From: ZLKRG08 sp964654815
GTDB taxonomy: Bacteria; Actinomycetota; Actinomycetes; Nanopelagicales; Nanopelagicaceae
Direction of reading: 5' to 3'
Assembly: GCA_964654815.1 (NCBI GenBank)
Contig: CAZZLH010000002.1
Location: 5,254-69,253, forward strand
DNA length: 64,000 nucleotides
The translations under genes and the position numbers were made by a program. A model generated the notes under the pieces. It had not been told where the DNA came from and made no database searches. It was given only the letters and a program-made list of their open reading frames with translations. Positions within the stretch are counted from its first letter, which is position 1. Each line of letters begins with the position of its first letter. Positions 8,974-18,968 of the stretch are shown one piece after another.

Positions 8974-10545
8974 ATGAGCAAGGATCTGAGAACCACCGCC
9001 GGAAAAATCGAAGATTTACGCGCCCGACTAGATGAAGCGGTGCACGCCGCTTCTGAAACCGCAGTAACCAAGCAACATGCCAAAGGTAAGTTGACTGCCC
9101 GCGAGCGCATCGCTCTGCTGCTAGATGAAGGTTCCTTCCAAGAAATGGATGAGTTTGCTCGCCATCGCTCCTATTCATTTGGCATGGAGAAATATCGCCC
9201 ATATGGAGATGGAGTTGTTATTGGCTTTGGCACCATCGATGGTCGCAGTGTTGCGGTCTACTCGCAAGACTTCACGATCTTTGGCGGCTCACTCGGTGAG
9301 GTTATGGCGGAGAAGATTCGAAAGATCATGGAGTTTGCCCTTAAAAACGGTATTCCATTAATTGGAATCAATGATTCTGGAGGTGCGCGAATCCAAGAGG
9401 GTGTTCAAGCCCTCGGCGGATATGGGCATATATTCAGATTGAACACCCGAGCTTCGGGTGTAATTCCACAGATCACTTTAGTGCTTGGTCCCTGCGCCGG
9501 TGGTGCAGCCTACTCGCCAGCACTTACTGACTTTACTGTTATGGTTAATGAGAAGTCATACATGTTTATTACGGGGCCAGATGTAATCAAAACTGTGACT
9601 GGCGAAGAAGTTGGGATGGAAGAACTTGGGGGTGCTCATACCCATGCTTCAAAGACCGGAAATGCCCATTACTTAGCCGAATCTGAAGCAGATGCAATTG
9701 ATTACGTAAAAGCATTGCTCTCATATTTACCGAGCAACAATATGGATGGCGCACCACATCTACCTCCAACTGAAACTTTGGCACGTAAAGCTACTGATAG
9801 CGCACTGGATACTTTGATTCCTGATTCACCAAATCAGCCGTACGACATGAAGACTGTCATACATGCGCTATTGGATGAAGGTGAATTCTTAGAGGTACAT
9901 GCAAATTTCGCACCAAATATCATTGTTGGATTTGGCCGAATTGAGGGCGAGAGCGTAGGAATTATTGCTAATCAACCTCAGCAGTTGGCAGGAACTCTCG
10001 ATATTGATTCATCGGAGAAGGCGGCGCGGTTCTTGCGTTTCTGCGACTCCTTCAATATTCCCATAATTACTCTGGTAGATGTACCCGGTTTCCTGCCGGG
10101 AACCGAGCAGGAATGGGATGGCATCATTCGACGCGGTGCTAAATTGCTATATGCCTATGCCGAAGCCACGGTTCCACTTGTAACGCTAGTGACTCGAAAG
10201 GCATATGGTGGCGCTTATATTGTCATGGGTTCTAAGCAAATCGGTGGCGATGTGGTCTTTGCTTGGCCGACCTCAGAGATTGCCGTCATGGGCGCGCAAG
10301 GAGCGGTAAATATCCTTTACCGTAAGGAGATCGCCGAGTCTAAAGATCCTGATGCGCTACGCGCCAAATTGGTTGCGGAATACAACGAGAGTTTGGCCAA
10401 CCCCTACAACGCTGCCGAACGTGGCATTGTTGATGCGGTCATCGAACCAAATCAGAGCCGTGAGTACATCACAAAAGTACTCCGAACCTTAAAGACCAAA
10501 CGCGACTCTTTACCACCTAAGAAACACGGAAACATCCCGCTATGA
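8974..10545 (+). CDS. accD: Acyl-CoA (propionyl/acetyl-CoA) carboxylase, carboxyltransferase beta subunit
   Basis: A 523-residue carboxyltransferase, the usual length for actinobacterial AccD/PccB. It transfers CO2 from carboxybiotin to an acyl-CoA, giving malonyl- or methylmalonyl-CoA. Key blocks: [18 protein letters not shown], the N-terminal oxyanion loop [29 protein letters not shown], and the C-terminal [16 protein letters not shown] and [13 protein letters not shown]. It overlaps the epsilon-subunit gene by 4 bases and is followed by maf and the alpha subunit. The exact acyl preference cannot be read from sequence alone. Confidence 0.95.
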   Translation: MSKDLRTTAGKIEDLRARLDEAVHAASETAVTKQHAKGKLTARERIALLLDEGSFQEMDEFARHRSYSFGMEKYRPYGDGVVIGFGTIDGRSVAVYSQDFTIFGGSLGEVMAEKIRKIMEFALKNGIPLIGINDSGGARIQEGVQALGGYGHIFRLNTRASGVIPQITLVLGPCAGGAAYSPALTDFTVMVNEKSYMFITGPDVIKTVTGEEVGMEELGGAHTHASKTGNAHYLAESEADAIDYVKALLSYLPSNNMDGAPHLPPTETLARKATDSALDTLIPDSPNQPYDMKTVIHALLDEGEFLEVHANFAPNIIVGFGRIEGESVGIIANQPQQLAGTLDIDSSEKAARFLRFCDSFNIPIITLVDVPGFLPGTEQEWDGIIRRGAKLLYAYAEATVPLVTLVTRKAYGGAYIVMGSKQIGGDVVFAWPTSEIAVMGAQGAVNILYRKEIAESKDPDALRAKLVAEYNESLANPYNAAERGIVDAVIEPNQSREYITKVLRTLKTKRDSLPPKKHGNIPL

Positions 10546-10730
10546 GTTCTCGTTTTCAGATAATAAGTGGCAATCCAACACCAGAAGAATTGACCATCAT
10601 CAATCAAATAGTCGCGCAACATAAACGTGTGGTGCGAGAGCCATTTGTAAAGCGAAGCACTTGGGCGCAGCCACAGATGCGACAGACCATGCCACAAGCC
10701 ATCCGATTTGGTGCTGGACGAAACATATAA
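10542..10730 (+). CDS. Acyl-CoA carboxylase epsilon subunit
   Basis: A 62-residue protein whose N-terminal [14 protein letters not shown] matches the actinobacterial AccE family, which binds the beta subunit and stimulates the complex in Streptomyces and mycobacteria. It starts within the accD stop (ATGA overlap) and abuts maf. The presence of epsilon argues for an AccA3/AccD5-like holoenzyme. Short but clearly real from context and motif. Confidence 0.88.
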   Translation: MSSRFQIISGNPTPEELTIINQIVAQHKRVVREPFVKRSTWAQPQMRQTMPQAIRFGAGRNI

Positions 10731-11336
10731 ATGCGTTTGATTCTCGCCTCTCAATCACCTTCCCGTAAGCGTTTACTTGAGGGCGCCGGCTTACATCCGG
10801 AGATACTGGTGAGCCATGTCGATGAGGAGAGTGAGCAATTCAGTTCGATGCCTCCGAAAGATATGGTGATCGCACTTGCTATAACCAAAGCCCATACTGT
10901 CTTAGATCAAGTATCGGGAGATGCCATCATCATTGCATGTGATTCGACTTTCGAATTCGAAGGCGAATCTTTTGGAAAACCTGAGACTGTCGATATCGCA
11001 ATCGCCCGGGCAAGGCGGCTAAGTGGCAAAACCGGCGTACTCCATACGGGGCACTGCATTATTGATACCAAGCAAGGTCGTGAATTAGCCGATCGAATTA
11101 GTACCTCAGTAACTTTTGACCAACTCAGTGAAGCTGAGATCAATGACTATGTTGCCACTGGAGAACCATTGAAGGTAGCAGGCGGTTTTACTTTGGATGG
11201 TTTTAGCTCACCATTTATTTCGGCAATTGATGGTGATTACACCAATGTAGTGGGGATCTCGATGTCCTATCTGCGAAAGAGCCTGAAGCATTTGGGTTAT
11301 CCGTGGCCTGTGGTGAAAAGAATGGGAAGATCATGA
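10731..11336 (+). CDS. maf: Maf-family nucleoside triphosphate pyrophosphatase
   Basis: A 201-residue Maf/Ham1-superfamily protein: [16 protein letters not shown] at the N-terminus and [11 protein letters not shown] in the middle are the substrate-binding blocks. Maf proteins hydrolyse dTTP/UTP or modified nucleotides and have been linked to septum inhibition. It sits between the epsilon and alpha carboxylase subunits, as in other actinobacteria, and overlaps the next gene by ATGA (11333-11336). Which nucleotide it cleaves is not visible. Confidence 0.92.
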   Translation: MRLILASQSPSRKRLLEGAGLHPEILVSHVDEESEQFSSMPPKDMVIALAITKAHTVLDQVSGDAIIIACDSTFEFEGESFGKPETVDIAIARARRLSGKTGVLHTGHCIIDTKQGRELADRISTSVTFDQLSEAEINDYVATGEPLKVAGGFTLDGFSSPFISAIDGDYTNVVGISMSYLRKSLKHLGYPWPVVKRMGRS

Positions 11337-13048
11337 AACGGATATTGATTGCCAATCGTGGTGAAATTGCGGTTCGCATCATCCGCGCCTGCCGAGACCA
11401 CGGCTTGGAATCAGTTGCAGTTTATGCAGACGAGGATCGGAATTCACTCCACGCTTCAATCGCAGATGCCGCCTACTCCCTAAAAGGTATAACCGGTGCG
11501 CAAACCTATTTAAATATAGATAAATTGTTGAAAATCGCGGAGCTCTCTGGTGCAGATGCGGTTCATCCTGGTTATGGATTTCTCTCCGAGAATGCAGATT
11601 TTGCAGAGGCGGTAATTGCCGCCGGTTTAACCTGGATTGGTCCACCACCGGCGGCAATCCGTGCGCTCGGCGATAAGGTTTCAGCGCGCAAGATTGCAGC
11701 CAAAGTTGGTGCGCCACTTGTGGCCGGAACTAAGGATCCAGTTAGCTCCGATAAAGAGGTAATCGAATTTGCCAAAGAATATGGGCTACCAATTGCAATT
11801 AAGGCGGCACATGGCGGAGGTGGACGTGGCTTAAAGGTGGCTCGAACCTTGGAAGAGATTCCTGAGTTATATGCCTCGGCAGTGCGCGAAGCCATCTCGG
11901 GATTTGGCCGAGGCGAATGCTTTGTTGAGCGCTATCTTGATAAACCTCGCCATGTTGAAACTCAGGTATTAGTAGATCAATTTGGCACTGCCGTGGTCAT
12001 CTCAACTCGTGATTGTTCTTTGCAACGTCGCCATCAGAAGTTAGTGGAAGAGGCGCCCGCGCCCTTTCTAACCGCAGCGCAGATTGAGCAGTTATACGAA
12101 TCAAGTAAAGCAATAATGAAGGAAGCTGGTTATGTAGGCGCCGGCACTTGCGAATTCTTAGTAGGTAGCGATGGCACAATCTCTTTTCTAGAGGTTAATA
12201 CCCGGCTACAAGTGGAGCATCCGGTCTCAGAAGAGGTCACCAACATCGATTTGGTGCGCCAGCAATTTCGCATCGCTGAAGGCCAGGCGCTTGGCTTTAC
12301 CGATCCCGAGATAAGCGGCCACTCCATTGAATTTCGCATTAATGGTGAAGATCCGGGGCGCAATTTCTTGCCAGCGCCAGGTCAGATCACGAAGTGGGAG
12401 TTACCAACTGGCCCTGGCGTAAGAGTAGATGCAGGCTTCCGGACCGGCGATTCAATTGGTGGAAATTTTGACTCTCTCTTAGCCAAATTAATCATAACTG
12501 GCGCAACGCGTGAAGAGGCGCTTGCTCGCGCTCGTCGCGCCCTAACAGAATTTCAGATAGATGGACTAGCCACTGTGCTGCCATTTCATCGCGCCATCCT
12601 GGATGATGAGAATTTCACTAAAGATTTTAAGGTTTACACCAGCTACATTGAAAATGAGTTCCACAATCAAATTCCACAATACCAAGCAAGTGCACCAGTG
12701 GTGCAAAGTCATGCCGCCCCTGAGCACATCATCACTGAGATCAACGGCCATCGATTCGAAGTTCTGGTTCATGTACCCGAACCCGTGCATAAACGACATA
12801 GAGCCAGAAAAGGCGCAGTAGGTGGCGCTACCTCTGATGCGTTATTGGCACCTATGCAAGGCACAGTAGTAAAAATTGCTGTGGCAGATGGAGACTCTGT
12901 TGAGAAGGGCGATCTCATCGTTGTCTTAGAGGCGATGAAGATGGAACAGCCTCTTACTGCTCACAAATCTGGCAAAATCTCAAAATTGGTAGTCGAGATT
13001 GGTGAAACGGTCGCAAGTGGCACTTTATTGTGCGAAATCGGTGAATAA
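11333..13048 (+). CDS. accA: Acyl-CoA carboxylase alpha subunit (biotin carboxylase plus biotin carrier)
   Basis: A 571-residue fusion. Residues 1-450 are a biotin carboxylase ([41 protein letters not shown] as the ATP-binding glycine loop, [15 protein letters not shown]). The last 75 residues are the biotin carrier domain, with biotinylated Lys536 in EAMKM. It carboxylates its own biotin for AccD. The ATG at 11333 overlapping the maf stop and starting [11 protein letters not shown] is preferred to a start 30 bases earlier. Named accA after actinobacterial usage (accA3 type). Confidence 0.95.
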   Translation: MKRILIANRGEIAVRIIRACRDHGLESVAVYADEDRNSLHASIADAAYSLKGITGAQTYLNIDKLLKIAELSGADAVHPGYGFLSENADFAEAVIAAGLTWIGPPPAAIRALGDKVSARKIAAKVGAPLVAGTKDPVSSDKEVIEFAKEYGLPIAIKAAHGGGGRGLKVARTLEEIPELYASAVREAISGFGRGECFVERYLDKPRHVETQVLVDQFGTAVVISTRDCSLQRRHQKLVEEAPAPFLTAAQIEQLYESSKAIMKEAGYVGAGTCEFLVGSDGTISFLEVNTRLQVEHPVSEEVTNIDLVRQQFRIAEGQALGFTDPEISGHSIEFRINGEDPGRNFLPAPGQITKWELPTGPGVRVDAGFRTGDSIGGNFDSLLAKLIITGATREEALARARRALTEFQIDGLATVLPFHRAILDDENFTKDFKVYTSYIENEFHNQIPQYQASAPVVQSHAAPEHIITEINGHRFEVLVHVPEPVHKRHRARKGAVGGATSDALLAPMQGTVVKIAVADGDSVEKGDLIVVLEAMKMEQPLTAHKSGKISKLVVEIGETVASGTLLCEIGE

Positions 13049-13057
13049 AACTAGATT
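13028..13057 (+). promoter_or_regulatory. Promoter of the phosphohexo/pentomutase gene
   Basis: TTGTGC (13028-13033) and TAGATT (13052-13057) are separated by 18 bases, and TAGATT ends 6 bases before the GTG at 13064. The -35 lies inside accA. This is the best two-box example of the leaderless promoters in the window. Confidence 0.6.
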
Positions 13058-13063
13058 AGTGCT

Positions 13064-14668
13064 GTGAATCGCGCCGAGATTGAAGAGTGGATTGCAGATG
13101 ACCCAGATCCCAAAACAGCCGCACAACTGCAGAAACTGCTAGACGCAAATGATGAAGTTACGTTAAAAAAATACTTTAACGGCTTTCTGACTTTCGGCAC
13201 CGCAGGGCTACGTGGACCAATCGCTCCTGGTCCATCTGGCATGAATCGCGCGGTCGTAGGGCGCACCGCCGCGGCAATTGCCCAATACATGAAAGAGCGA
13301 AACTTAAAGTCTGTAGTGATTGGTAGGGATGCTCGATATGGCTCAGAGGATTTCACCCGAGAAAGCGCTGAGATTCTAAGCGGCGCAGGTATTGAAGTAA
13401 GCGTTCTACCTCGACCATTACCAACGCCGGTTTTGGCACATGCTGTGAAGTATCTAAATGCGCAGGTGGGCATCATGGTCACTGCCAGCCATAACCCACC
13501 GATGGATAATGGCTATAAAGTTTATTTGAATGCAGAATCTGATGGCATTAAATATCAGGGTTCGCAAATCATCTCTCCTACTGACAAGTTGATCTCTGCT
13601 GAGATAGATAAAATCAAATCTCTAAAAGCACAACCTCGCGGCACCAACTGGATCAATTTGGATGATCAGATTTTCGAAGACTATGTCGCACGGACTGCCA
13701 AAATCGGAAAGACTCCGGGTGGCTTAAAGATTGTCTACACCGCTATGCATGGAGTAGGAACTGAAACCATAACTGCAGTATTTAATCGCGCTGGTTTCGC
13801 ACCCTTAATTCTGGTCGAGGAGCAAGCTAAGCCCAACCCAGACTTTCCTACTGTGGCATTTCCTAATCCAGAAGAGCCGGGAGCGATTGATTTAAGTCTG
13901 GCCAAGGCCCGTGAAGTTAATGCGGATTTAGTCATCGCTAATGACCCAGATGCAGATCGGTGCGCTGCGGCAATTAATGACCCACGTGTTGGCTGGCGGA
14001 TGTTGCGAGGCGATGAGTTAGGAATCTTATTGGGAGATTGGATCGCGCGAAAAAACCCAGGTAACTATGGCAATTCGATAGTTTCTTCCTCAGGATTGCG
14101 CAAGATAGCCAAGCATTACGGAAGAAACTTCTTTGAGACTTTGACTGGATTCAAATACCTCGCGCAGATCCCAAATTTAGCCTTCGCTTATGAAGAGGCC
14201 ATTGGCTATAGCGTGGATTCAGAGTGCGTGGCAGATAAAGATGGAATTAGCGCTGCCATGGCGCTAGCTCAACTAGCAACTGAGTTGGCTTCAAAAGGCC
14301 AGACTATCCATGATCGCTTACAAGAGATCTGGAGCTTGATTGGATTTCACGCCACTGAGCAAATCTCGATTCGAGTTGATTCCATCAATTTGATTGGTGT
14401 GGTGATGGAGCGTCTACGGAAAAATCCACCTAAAGAGATAGCAGGTTTCTCAGTAACTAAAATTGATGATCTCACTAAACCAAATGATCAACTACCAGCT
14501 ACAGATGGGTTGCGAATCTGGTTGGGAGATATCAGAGTAATTGTGCGACCTTCGGGAACTGAACCGAAATTAAAGTGTTATATCGAGGTGATCTCCCCCA
14601 CCGAAGCAGAGGCGATGCAGAGACTTGCCACGTTACGTGGCCCACTGAAAGAATTACTCGTCAATTAA
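13064..14668 (+). CDS. Phospho-sugar mutase (PGM2/phosphopentomutase-like)
   Basis: A 534-residue alpha-D-phosphohexomutase superfamily protein: TAGLRGPIAPGPSGMN at the start, the phosphoserine loop TASHNPPMDNGYK, the metal-binding DPDADR and the phosphate-binding RPSGTEPKLK near the C-terminus. Length and loop match the PGM2 group, whose members interconvert pentose 1- and 5-phosphates as well as hexose phosphates. Immediately upstream of deoC and opposite deoA/add, the inferred job is to turn (deoxy)ribose 1-phosphate into the 5-phosphate. A purely hexose role cannot be excluded. GTG start fits the promoter spacing. Confidence 0.88.
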   Translation: MNRAEIEEWIADDPDPKTAAQLQKLLDANDEVTLKKYFNGFLTFGTAGLRGPIAPGPSGMNRAVVGRTAAAIAQYMKERNLKSVVIGRDARYGSEDFTRESAEILSGAGIEVSVLPRPLPTPVLAHAVKYLNAQVGIMVTASHNPPMDNGYKVYLNAESDGIKYQGSQIISPTDKLISAEIDKIKSLKAQPRGTNWINLDDQIFEDYVARTAKIGKTPGGLKIVYTAMHGVGTETITAVFNRAGFAPLILVEEQAKPNPDFPTVAFPNPEEPGAIDLSLAKAREVNADLVIANDPDADRCAAAINDPRVGWRMLRGDELGILLGDWIARKNPGNYGNSIVSSSGLRKIAKHYGRNFFETLTGFKYLAQIPNLAFAYEEAIGYSVDSECVADKDGISAAMALAQLATELASKGQTIHDRLQEIWSLIGFHATEQISIRVDSINLIGVVMERLRKNPPKEIAGFSVTKIDDLTKPNDQLPATDGLRIWLGDIRVIVRPSGTEPKLKCYIEVISPTEAEAMQRLATLRGPLKELLVN

Positions 14669-14691
14669 CCATCATCAATTGGGGGCGGTAA

Positions 14692-15639
14692 GTGAAGCAC
14701 TTCGGACTAGTTGATGGTACCGAGACCTCTCTCAAGATCTTTCTAGGCAACCTACCGCCAGTTGATCAAGTTGGAGCGGATGCAAGAGCAGCTACGCTCG
14801 GTACACGTAGCATCAAGACCGCTAGTAAGAAATGGGCCATTGATATGGCCATCTCGATGGTGGACTTAACGACCTTAGAGGGTGCAGATACTCCAGGGAA
14901 AGTCAGAGCGCTCTGCACAAAAGCGGTGCGACCTGCACCATCAGACCCAACTGTGCCAAGTGTGGGTGCGGTCTGTGTTTACAACGATATGGTGAAGATT
15001 GCTCGTGAACATCTCGATGCAATTGGTGGCAGTGAAATTCCAGTCGCTGCAGTCTCCACCGCTTTCCCATCAGGACGCGCTTCGATGGCAGTTAAATTGC
15101 AGGATACTCAAGATGCCATCGATGCCGGGGCGACTGAGATCGATATGGTGATCGACCGCGGTGCATTTCTCTCCGGGCGAATTGGCGAAGTCTTCGATGA
15201 GATAGTCCGAATCAAAGCGGTCTGTGGCGATAAAGCCCATCTAAAGGTGATATTTGAGACAGGCGAATTAGTTACATATGACAATGTGAGAAAAGCCTCT
15301 TATCTTGCGATGTTAGCTGGTGCGGATTTCATTAAGACTTCAACCGGAAAAGTAACGCCTGCGGCAACGCCACCAGTTGTGATGGTGATGCTTGAAGCAG
15401 TCAGAGATTTCCGTGAATTAACCAATACTCAGGTTGGCGTTAAACCTGCCGGTGGCATTCGCACCACAAAGGATGCCATCAAGCAATTGGTATTGGTCAA
15501 CGAAGTCGCAGGTCCAGATTGGCTATCTAACAAGTATTTTCGTCTAGGAGCGAGCGCGTTACTAAATGACCTGCTCTTGCAGAGAATGAAGCTAACTGAT
15601 GGCTACTATGAGAGCCCTAACTACGTGACGATAGATTGA
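14692..15639 (+). CDS. deoC: Deoxyribose-phosphate aldolase
   Basis: A 315-residue class I aldolase that splits 2-deoxyribose 5-phosphate into glyceraldehyde 3-phosphate and acetaldehyde. The Schiff-base lysine is in FIKTSTGK and the proton-relay lysine in GVKPAGGIR; the C-terminal SPNY-type tail is present. A short N-terminal extension compared with E. coli DeoC is usual for actinobacteria. A GTG start at 14692 follows a G-rich GGGGGCGG ribosome-binding stretch. It is followed after one base by an aldehyde dehydrogenase gene, which would remove the acetaldehyde. Confidence 0.95.
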   Translation: MKHFGLVDGTETSLKIFLGNLPPVDQVGADARAATLGTRSIKTASKKWAIDMAISMVDLTTLEGADTPGKVRALCTKAVRPAPSDPTVPSVGAVCVYNDMVKIAREHLDAIGGSEIPVAAVSTAFPSGRASMAVKLQDTQDAIDAGATEIDMVIDRGAFLSGRIGEVFDEIVRIKAVCGDKAHLKVIFETGELVTYDNVRKASYLAMLAGADFIKTSTGKVTPAATPPVVMVMLEAVRDFRELTNTQVGVKPAGGIRTTKDAIKQLVLVNEVAGPDWLSNKYFRLGASALLNDLLLQRMKLTDGYYESPNYVTID

Positions 15640-15640
15640 T

Positions 15641-17086
15641 ATGAGCCCAGATAAATTCGAGTACTCACCAGCGCCAGAATCGCGCGCAATTGTCAACATC
15701 TCAAAGGAGTACGGCCATTTCATCAATGGCAAGATGGTAAAGGGCAAGAATCACTTTGCAACCATAAATCCCGCAACCGAAGAGTTACTCTCTCACATTG
15801 CTAATGGCGATAAGAGCGATATCGACAAAGCAGTGGCTGCGGCGCAGCACGCTTACAGCAAGGTCTGGTCAAAATTATCTGGTGCCGAACGAGGCAAATA
15901 CCTCTATCGAATCGCCCGAATCTTGCAGGAGCGTGCACGTGAATTTGCCGTGCTCGAGACTCTAGATAATGGCAAGCCAATCAGAGAGACACGTGATGTT
16001 GATATTCCATTGGTTGCGGCGCATTTCTTCTATCACGCCGGATGGGCCGATAAATTAGATTACGCGGGGCTCGGAAAATCTCCAAAGGCTTATGGCGTCG
16101 TCGGGCAGATAATTCCATGGAATTTTCCGCTCTTAATGTTGGCATGGAAGATCGCACCTGCGCTAGCAGCTGGAAATACCGTGGTGTTAAAGCCTGCCGA
16201 AACCACACCACTTACCGCGCTTCTTTTCGCCCAAGTCTGCCAACAAGCTGAATTGCCGGCGGGCGTAGTTAACATCGTTACTGGTGCTGGAGATACTGGA
16301 GTTGCTCTAGTAAATCATCCAGGAATTGCCAAGATCGCTTTCACCGGATCGACTGAAGTTGGTAAAGCAATTGCTAGGGCGATTGCAGATACCAAGAAAG
16401 TTGCCACTTTGGAATTAGGTGGCAAGGGTGCAAATATAGTTTTTGAAGATGCCGCAATTGATCAAGCAGTAGAAGGAATTGTTAATGGCATCTTCTTCAA
16501 TCAAGGCCATGTCTGCTGCGCTGGATCTCGACTCTTGGTCCAAGAGAACATCGCCGATGAGGTCGTTAGAAAATTACAGCGGAGGATGGAGCAGATCCGA
16601 GTCGGTGACCCGATGGATAAGAACACCGATCTTGGAGCCATCAACTCAAAGGCGCAGTTAGAGAAGATCAAAGAGTTGGCGGCATCCGGTAGCGCAGAGG
16701 GTGGAGAGATTTGGTCACCAGCCTGCAACCTGCCGGCTAATGGCTTCTGGTTTGCACCCACCATCTTTACAGGAGTCACACAAGCGCATCGGATCGCACG
16801 AGAAGAGATCTTTGGCCCGGTCTTATCTGTCCTGACATTTCGCACACCGCAAGAGGCGATGGAGAAGGCGAATAACACACCATATGGACTATCGGCAGGG
16901 GTTTGGAGTGAGAAGGGCTCCAAAGTTCTCTGGGCCGCTTCACAACTTCGTGCAGGAGTAATTTGGGCCAACACCTTTAATAAGTTTGATCCCACCTCAC
17001 CATTTGGTGGCTACAAAGAATCTGGCTGGGGTCGCGAAGGTGGTCGCCATGGCCTTGCTAGTTATTTAAAGGGGCAGGTGAAGTAA
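15641..17086 (+). CDS. NAD(P)-dependent aldehyde dehydrogenase, active form
   Basis: A 481-residue complete ALDH: IPWNFPLLM at 158-166, FTGSTEVGK at 234-242, general-base Glu258 in LELGGK and the catalytic cysteine in NQGHVCCAGSR (Cys292 by alignment with ALDH2). Position right after deoC indicates that acetaldehyde from deoxyribose breakdown is the substrate, giving acetate; this is inference from context. The next gene starts directly after its stop and encodes a half-length relative, so the two are made together. Confidence 0.92.
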   Translation: MSPDKFEYSPAPESRAIVNISKEYGHFINGKMVKGKNHFATINPATEELLSHIANGDKSDIDKAVAAAQHAYSKVWSKLSGAERGKYLYRIARILQERAREFAVLETLDNGKPIRETRDVDIPLVAAHFFYHAGWADKLDYAGLGKSPKAYGVVGQIIPWNFPLLMLAWKIAPALAAGNTVVLKPAETTPLTALLFAQVCQQAELPAGVVNIVTGAGDTGVALVNHPGIAKIAFTGSTEVGKAIARAIADTKKVATLELGGKGANIVFEDAAIDQAVEGIVNGIFFNQGHVCCAGSRLLVQENIADEVVRKLQRRMEQIRVGDPMDKNTDLGAINSKAQLEKIKELAASGSAEGGEIWSPACNLPANGFWFAPTIFTGVTQAHRIAREEIFGPVLSVLTFRTPQEAMEKANNTPYGLSAGVWSEKGSKVLWAASQLRAGVIWANTFNKFDPTSPFGGYKESGWGREGGRHGLASYLKGQVK

Positions 17087-17899
17087 ATGTCCCGCATAGA
17101 TGTGAAGAAAACTTATAAGTTGTTTATAAATGGCGCATTTCCAAGATCTGAATCCGGCCGCGTCTACGAAGTAAAGAACGCCAAGGGAGAGTTTTTGGCT
17201 AATCCCGCGTTGGCTTCAAGGAAAGATCTTCGAGATGCAGTGGTTGCGGCTAGAGCAAGTTTTGCTGGATGGAATAAGTCCACTGCATATCTAAGGGGAC
17301 AGATTCTCTACCGATTCGCAGAGATGCTAGAGGGGCGTAGAGCGCAATTCGAACTGGAGTTAAAAGCTACTGGTGATAAGAGCAAAATCTCTGATGCAAT
17401 AGATTTAATAGTTTGGTACGCCGGCTGGAGCGATAAGTTGGCGAGCCTTAATGGAGTCACCAATCCAGTTGCGGGGCCGTTTTATAACTTCTCCACACCT
17501 GAAGCTTTAGGTGTGGTTGGAGTTATTTCCAAGCCAAACTTTTTAGAGTTCGTTGATTCGTTGATGGCCGTAATTACCAGCGGTAATTCCACAATAATTG
17601 TTGCGCCTGATGCCTTAGCAATTCCGGCAATGAGCTTTGCCGAGGTCCTTGCGACAAGTGATCTACCCGCTGGCGTAGTTAATATACTTACTGGAAAATC
17701 AGCGGAACTTGCGCCTTGGATGGCATCACATATGGATATCGATGGTATCGATCTGACAGGCATAAAGAAGATTGGTGAGTTGAAAGTTGCGGCAGCAGAG
17801 AATCTAAAACGAGTTCATTCCTTTACCTCTATCAAAGATCCGGCTCGGATCTTGGCCTTCATGGAGATCAAGACGGTCTGGCATACAGTCGGAATTTAG
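17087..17899 (+). CDS. Half-length ALDH-fold protein without catalytic residues
   Basis: A 270-residue ALDH-superfamily protein matching only the N-terminal (cofactor-binding) half of the family: FINGAFPRSESGR near the start, the GVVGVISKPNF block replacing the usual IPWNFP, and LPAGVVNILTG. The TGS/ELGG/Cys region that should follow is replaced by a short tail ending FMEIKTVWHTVGI. With no Cys or Glu it should not be an active dehydrogenase. The smooth C-terminal end and absence of frameshifts argue for a conserved partner protein rather than a recent pseudogene. It converges on the P450 gene with 7 bases between stops. Confidence 0.75.
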   Translation: MSRIDVKKTYKLFINGAFPRSESGRVYEVKNAKGEFLANPALASRKDLRDAVVAARASFAGWNKSTAYLRGQILYRFAEMLEGRRAQFELELKATGDKSKISDAIDLIVWYAGWSDKLASLNGVTNPVAGPFYNFSTPEALGVVGVISKPNFLEFVDSLMAVITSGNSTIIVAPDALAIPAMSFAEVLATSDLPAGVVNILTGKSAELAPWMASHMDIDGIDLTGIKKIGELKVAAAENLKRVHSFTSIKDPARILAFMEIKTVWHTVGI

Positions 17900-17906
17900 C
17901 CTTTAG

Positions 17907-18968
17907 TTAGACGACTACTTCCACTTTCTCATAACCACGCAGCACAAAGGTAGGGCGCCTAACAGGTTCGCTTGCTAAACGCATGTTGGGTAGCGCTTTG
18001 ATGAATTTAGGTAGCGCAATTCCCATCTCAAGGCGCGCTAGCGGAGCTCCGATGCAGAAATGTATGCCGGCGCCGAAACCAATGTGTGGGTTGGGCTCAC
18101 GCGTAATATCCATTTGATCTGCCGCTTTAAATTGGGTTTCGTCGCGATTTGCCGAGCCGAGCAGCGCCGCAATCTTCTGCCCCTTCTTTACCGCTACCCC
18201 ACCAACTTCCGTATCTGCTGTAGCAGTTCGTTCAAAGAGGTGAAGTGGTGCATCGAAACGTAAAAACTCCTCAATAGCTTGGGCAGCTAATCCATCCGGA
18301 TTATCAAGAAGTAATTGAAGTTGTGCCTGCCTTTGCAATAGCGCCACCATGCCATTTCCAAAACCATTGACGCTTGCCTCATGGCCAGCATTTAGCAAGA
18401 GCACGCAGGTTGCGATCAGCTCGTGCATATTCAACTTCTCACCCGCATCCTCAACTTTTACTAAATCCGAAATCAGGTCAGTACCGGGGTTTGATTTGCG
18501 TGCTTCGGCTAGATTTCTAACATAATCTGCGAACTCACTTGCCGCCAATTTGGCATTAGATTTGGCGGTCTCAGTCGGATTGACCTCGTACATCTTCACN
18601 NNNNNNNNNNNNNNNNNNNNNNNNNNNNNNNNNNNNNNNNNNNNNNNNNNNNNNNNNNNNNNNNNNNNNNNNNNNNNNNNNNNNNNNNNNNNNNNNNNNC
18701 GTGTGTGCTTAGGTGGTTCGGAATCAAGTATGGAATCTGAATGCAGCCAATTAAAAGTCTCCCACTCTGACTCAGGAAGCTTTGCTTTGAAGATACGACC
18801 TAAAGACTTATTGCGTAAGACCGCATTTGCATCTTCATAACGACTAGCCAAAAACATCTCTGCTGATTCATGCCAAACCGGTTTTCCAATCGCACGCAAT
18901 TTGGCCAATTCAGGATATGGATTAGCGATGAAATCTTGGTCATTGAAGTTGATCAAATGCCGCTCCAA
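17907..18968 (-). CDS. Bacterial cytochrome P450, interrupted by an assembly gap
   Basis: The reading frame is visible on both sides of 100 N (18600-18699). N-terminal part: NPYPELAKLRAIGKPVWH and EPPKHT. C-terminal part: I-helix AGHEAS, ExxR in EEFLRF, and the haem loop FGAGIHFCIGAPLARLE with the axial cysteine. These define a soluble class I P450 that needs a ferredoxin partner; none is encoded nearby. The gap hides about 85 residues judged from the usual 400-residue length, so the real gap is nearer 250 bases. The start overlaps the end of add by 29 bases, so it is the last gene of the nucleoside salvage operon. Substrate unknown. Confidence 0.88.
   Translation of the reverse strand: MERHLINFNDQDFIANPYPELAKLRAIGKPVWHESAEMFLASRYEDANAVLRNKSLGRIFKAKLPESEWETFNWLHSDSILDSEPPKHTXXXXXXXXXXXXXXXXXXXXXXXXXXXXXXXXXXVKMYEVNPTETAKSNAKLAASEFADYVRNLAEARKSNPGTDLISDLVKVEDAGEKLNMHELIATCVLLLNAGHEASVNGFGNGMVALLQRQAQLQLLLDNPDGLAAQAIEEFLRFDAPLHLFERTATADTEVGGVAVKKGQKIAALLGSANRDETQFKAADQMDITREPNPHIGFGAGIHFCIGAPLARLEMGIALPKFIKALPNMRLASEPVRRPTFVLRGYEKVEVVV
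18600..18699. other. Assembly gap of 100 N inside the P450 gene
   Basis: Placeholder gap. That the frame stays in register across it is accidental; family length says more sequence is missing than 100 bases. Confidence 0.99.

Noticed and set aside
17087..17899. Second ALDH considered as a frameshifted or truncated pseudogene
   Set aside because: No downstream remnant of the missing half exists before the convergent stop 7 bases away, and the end of the protein is orderly; kept as a real half-length protein.
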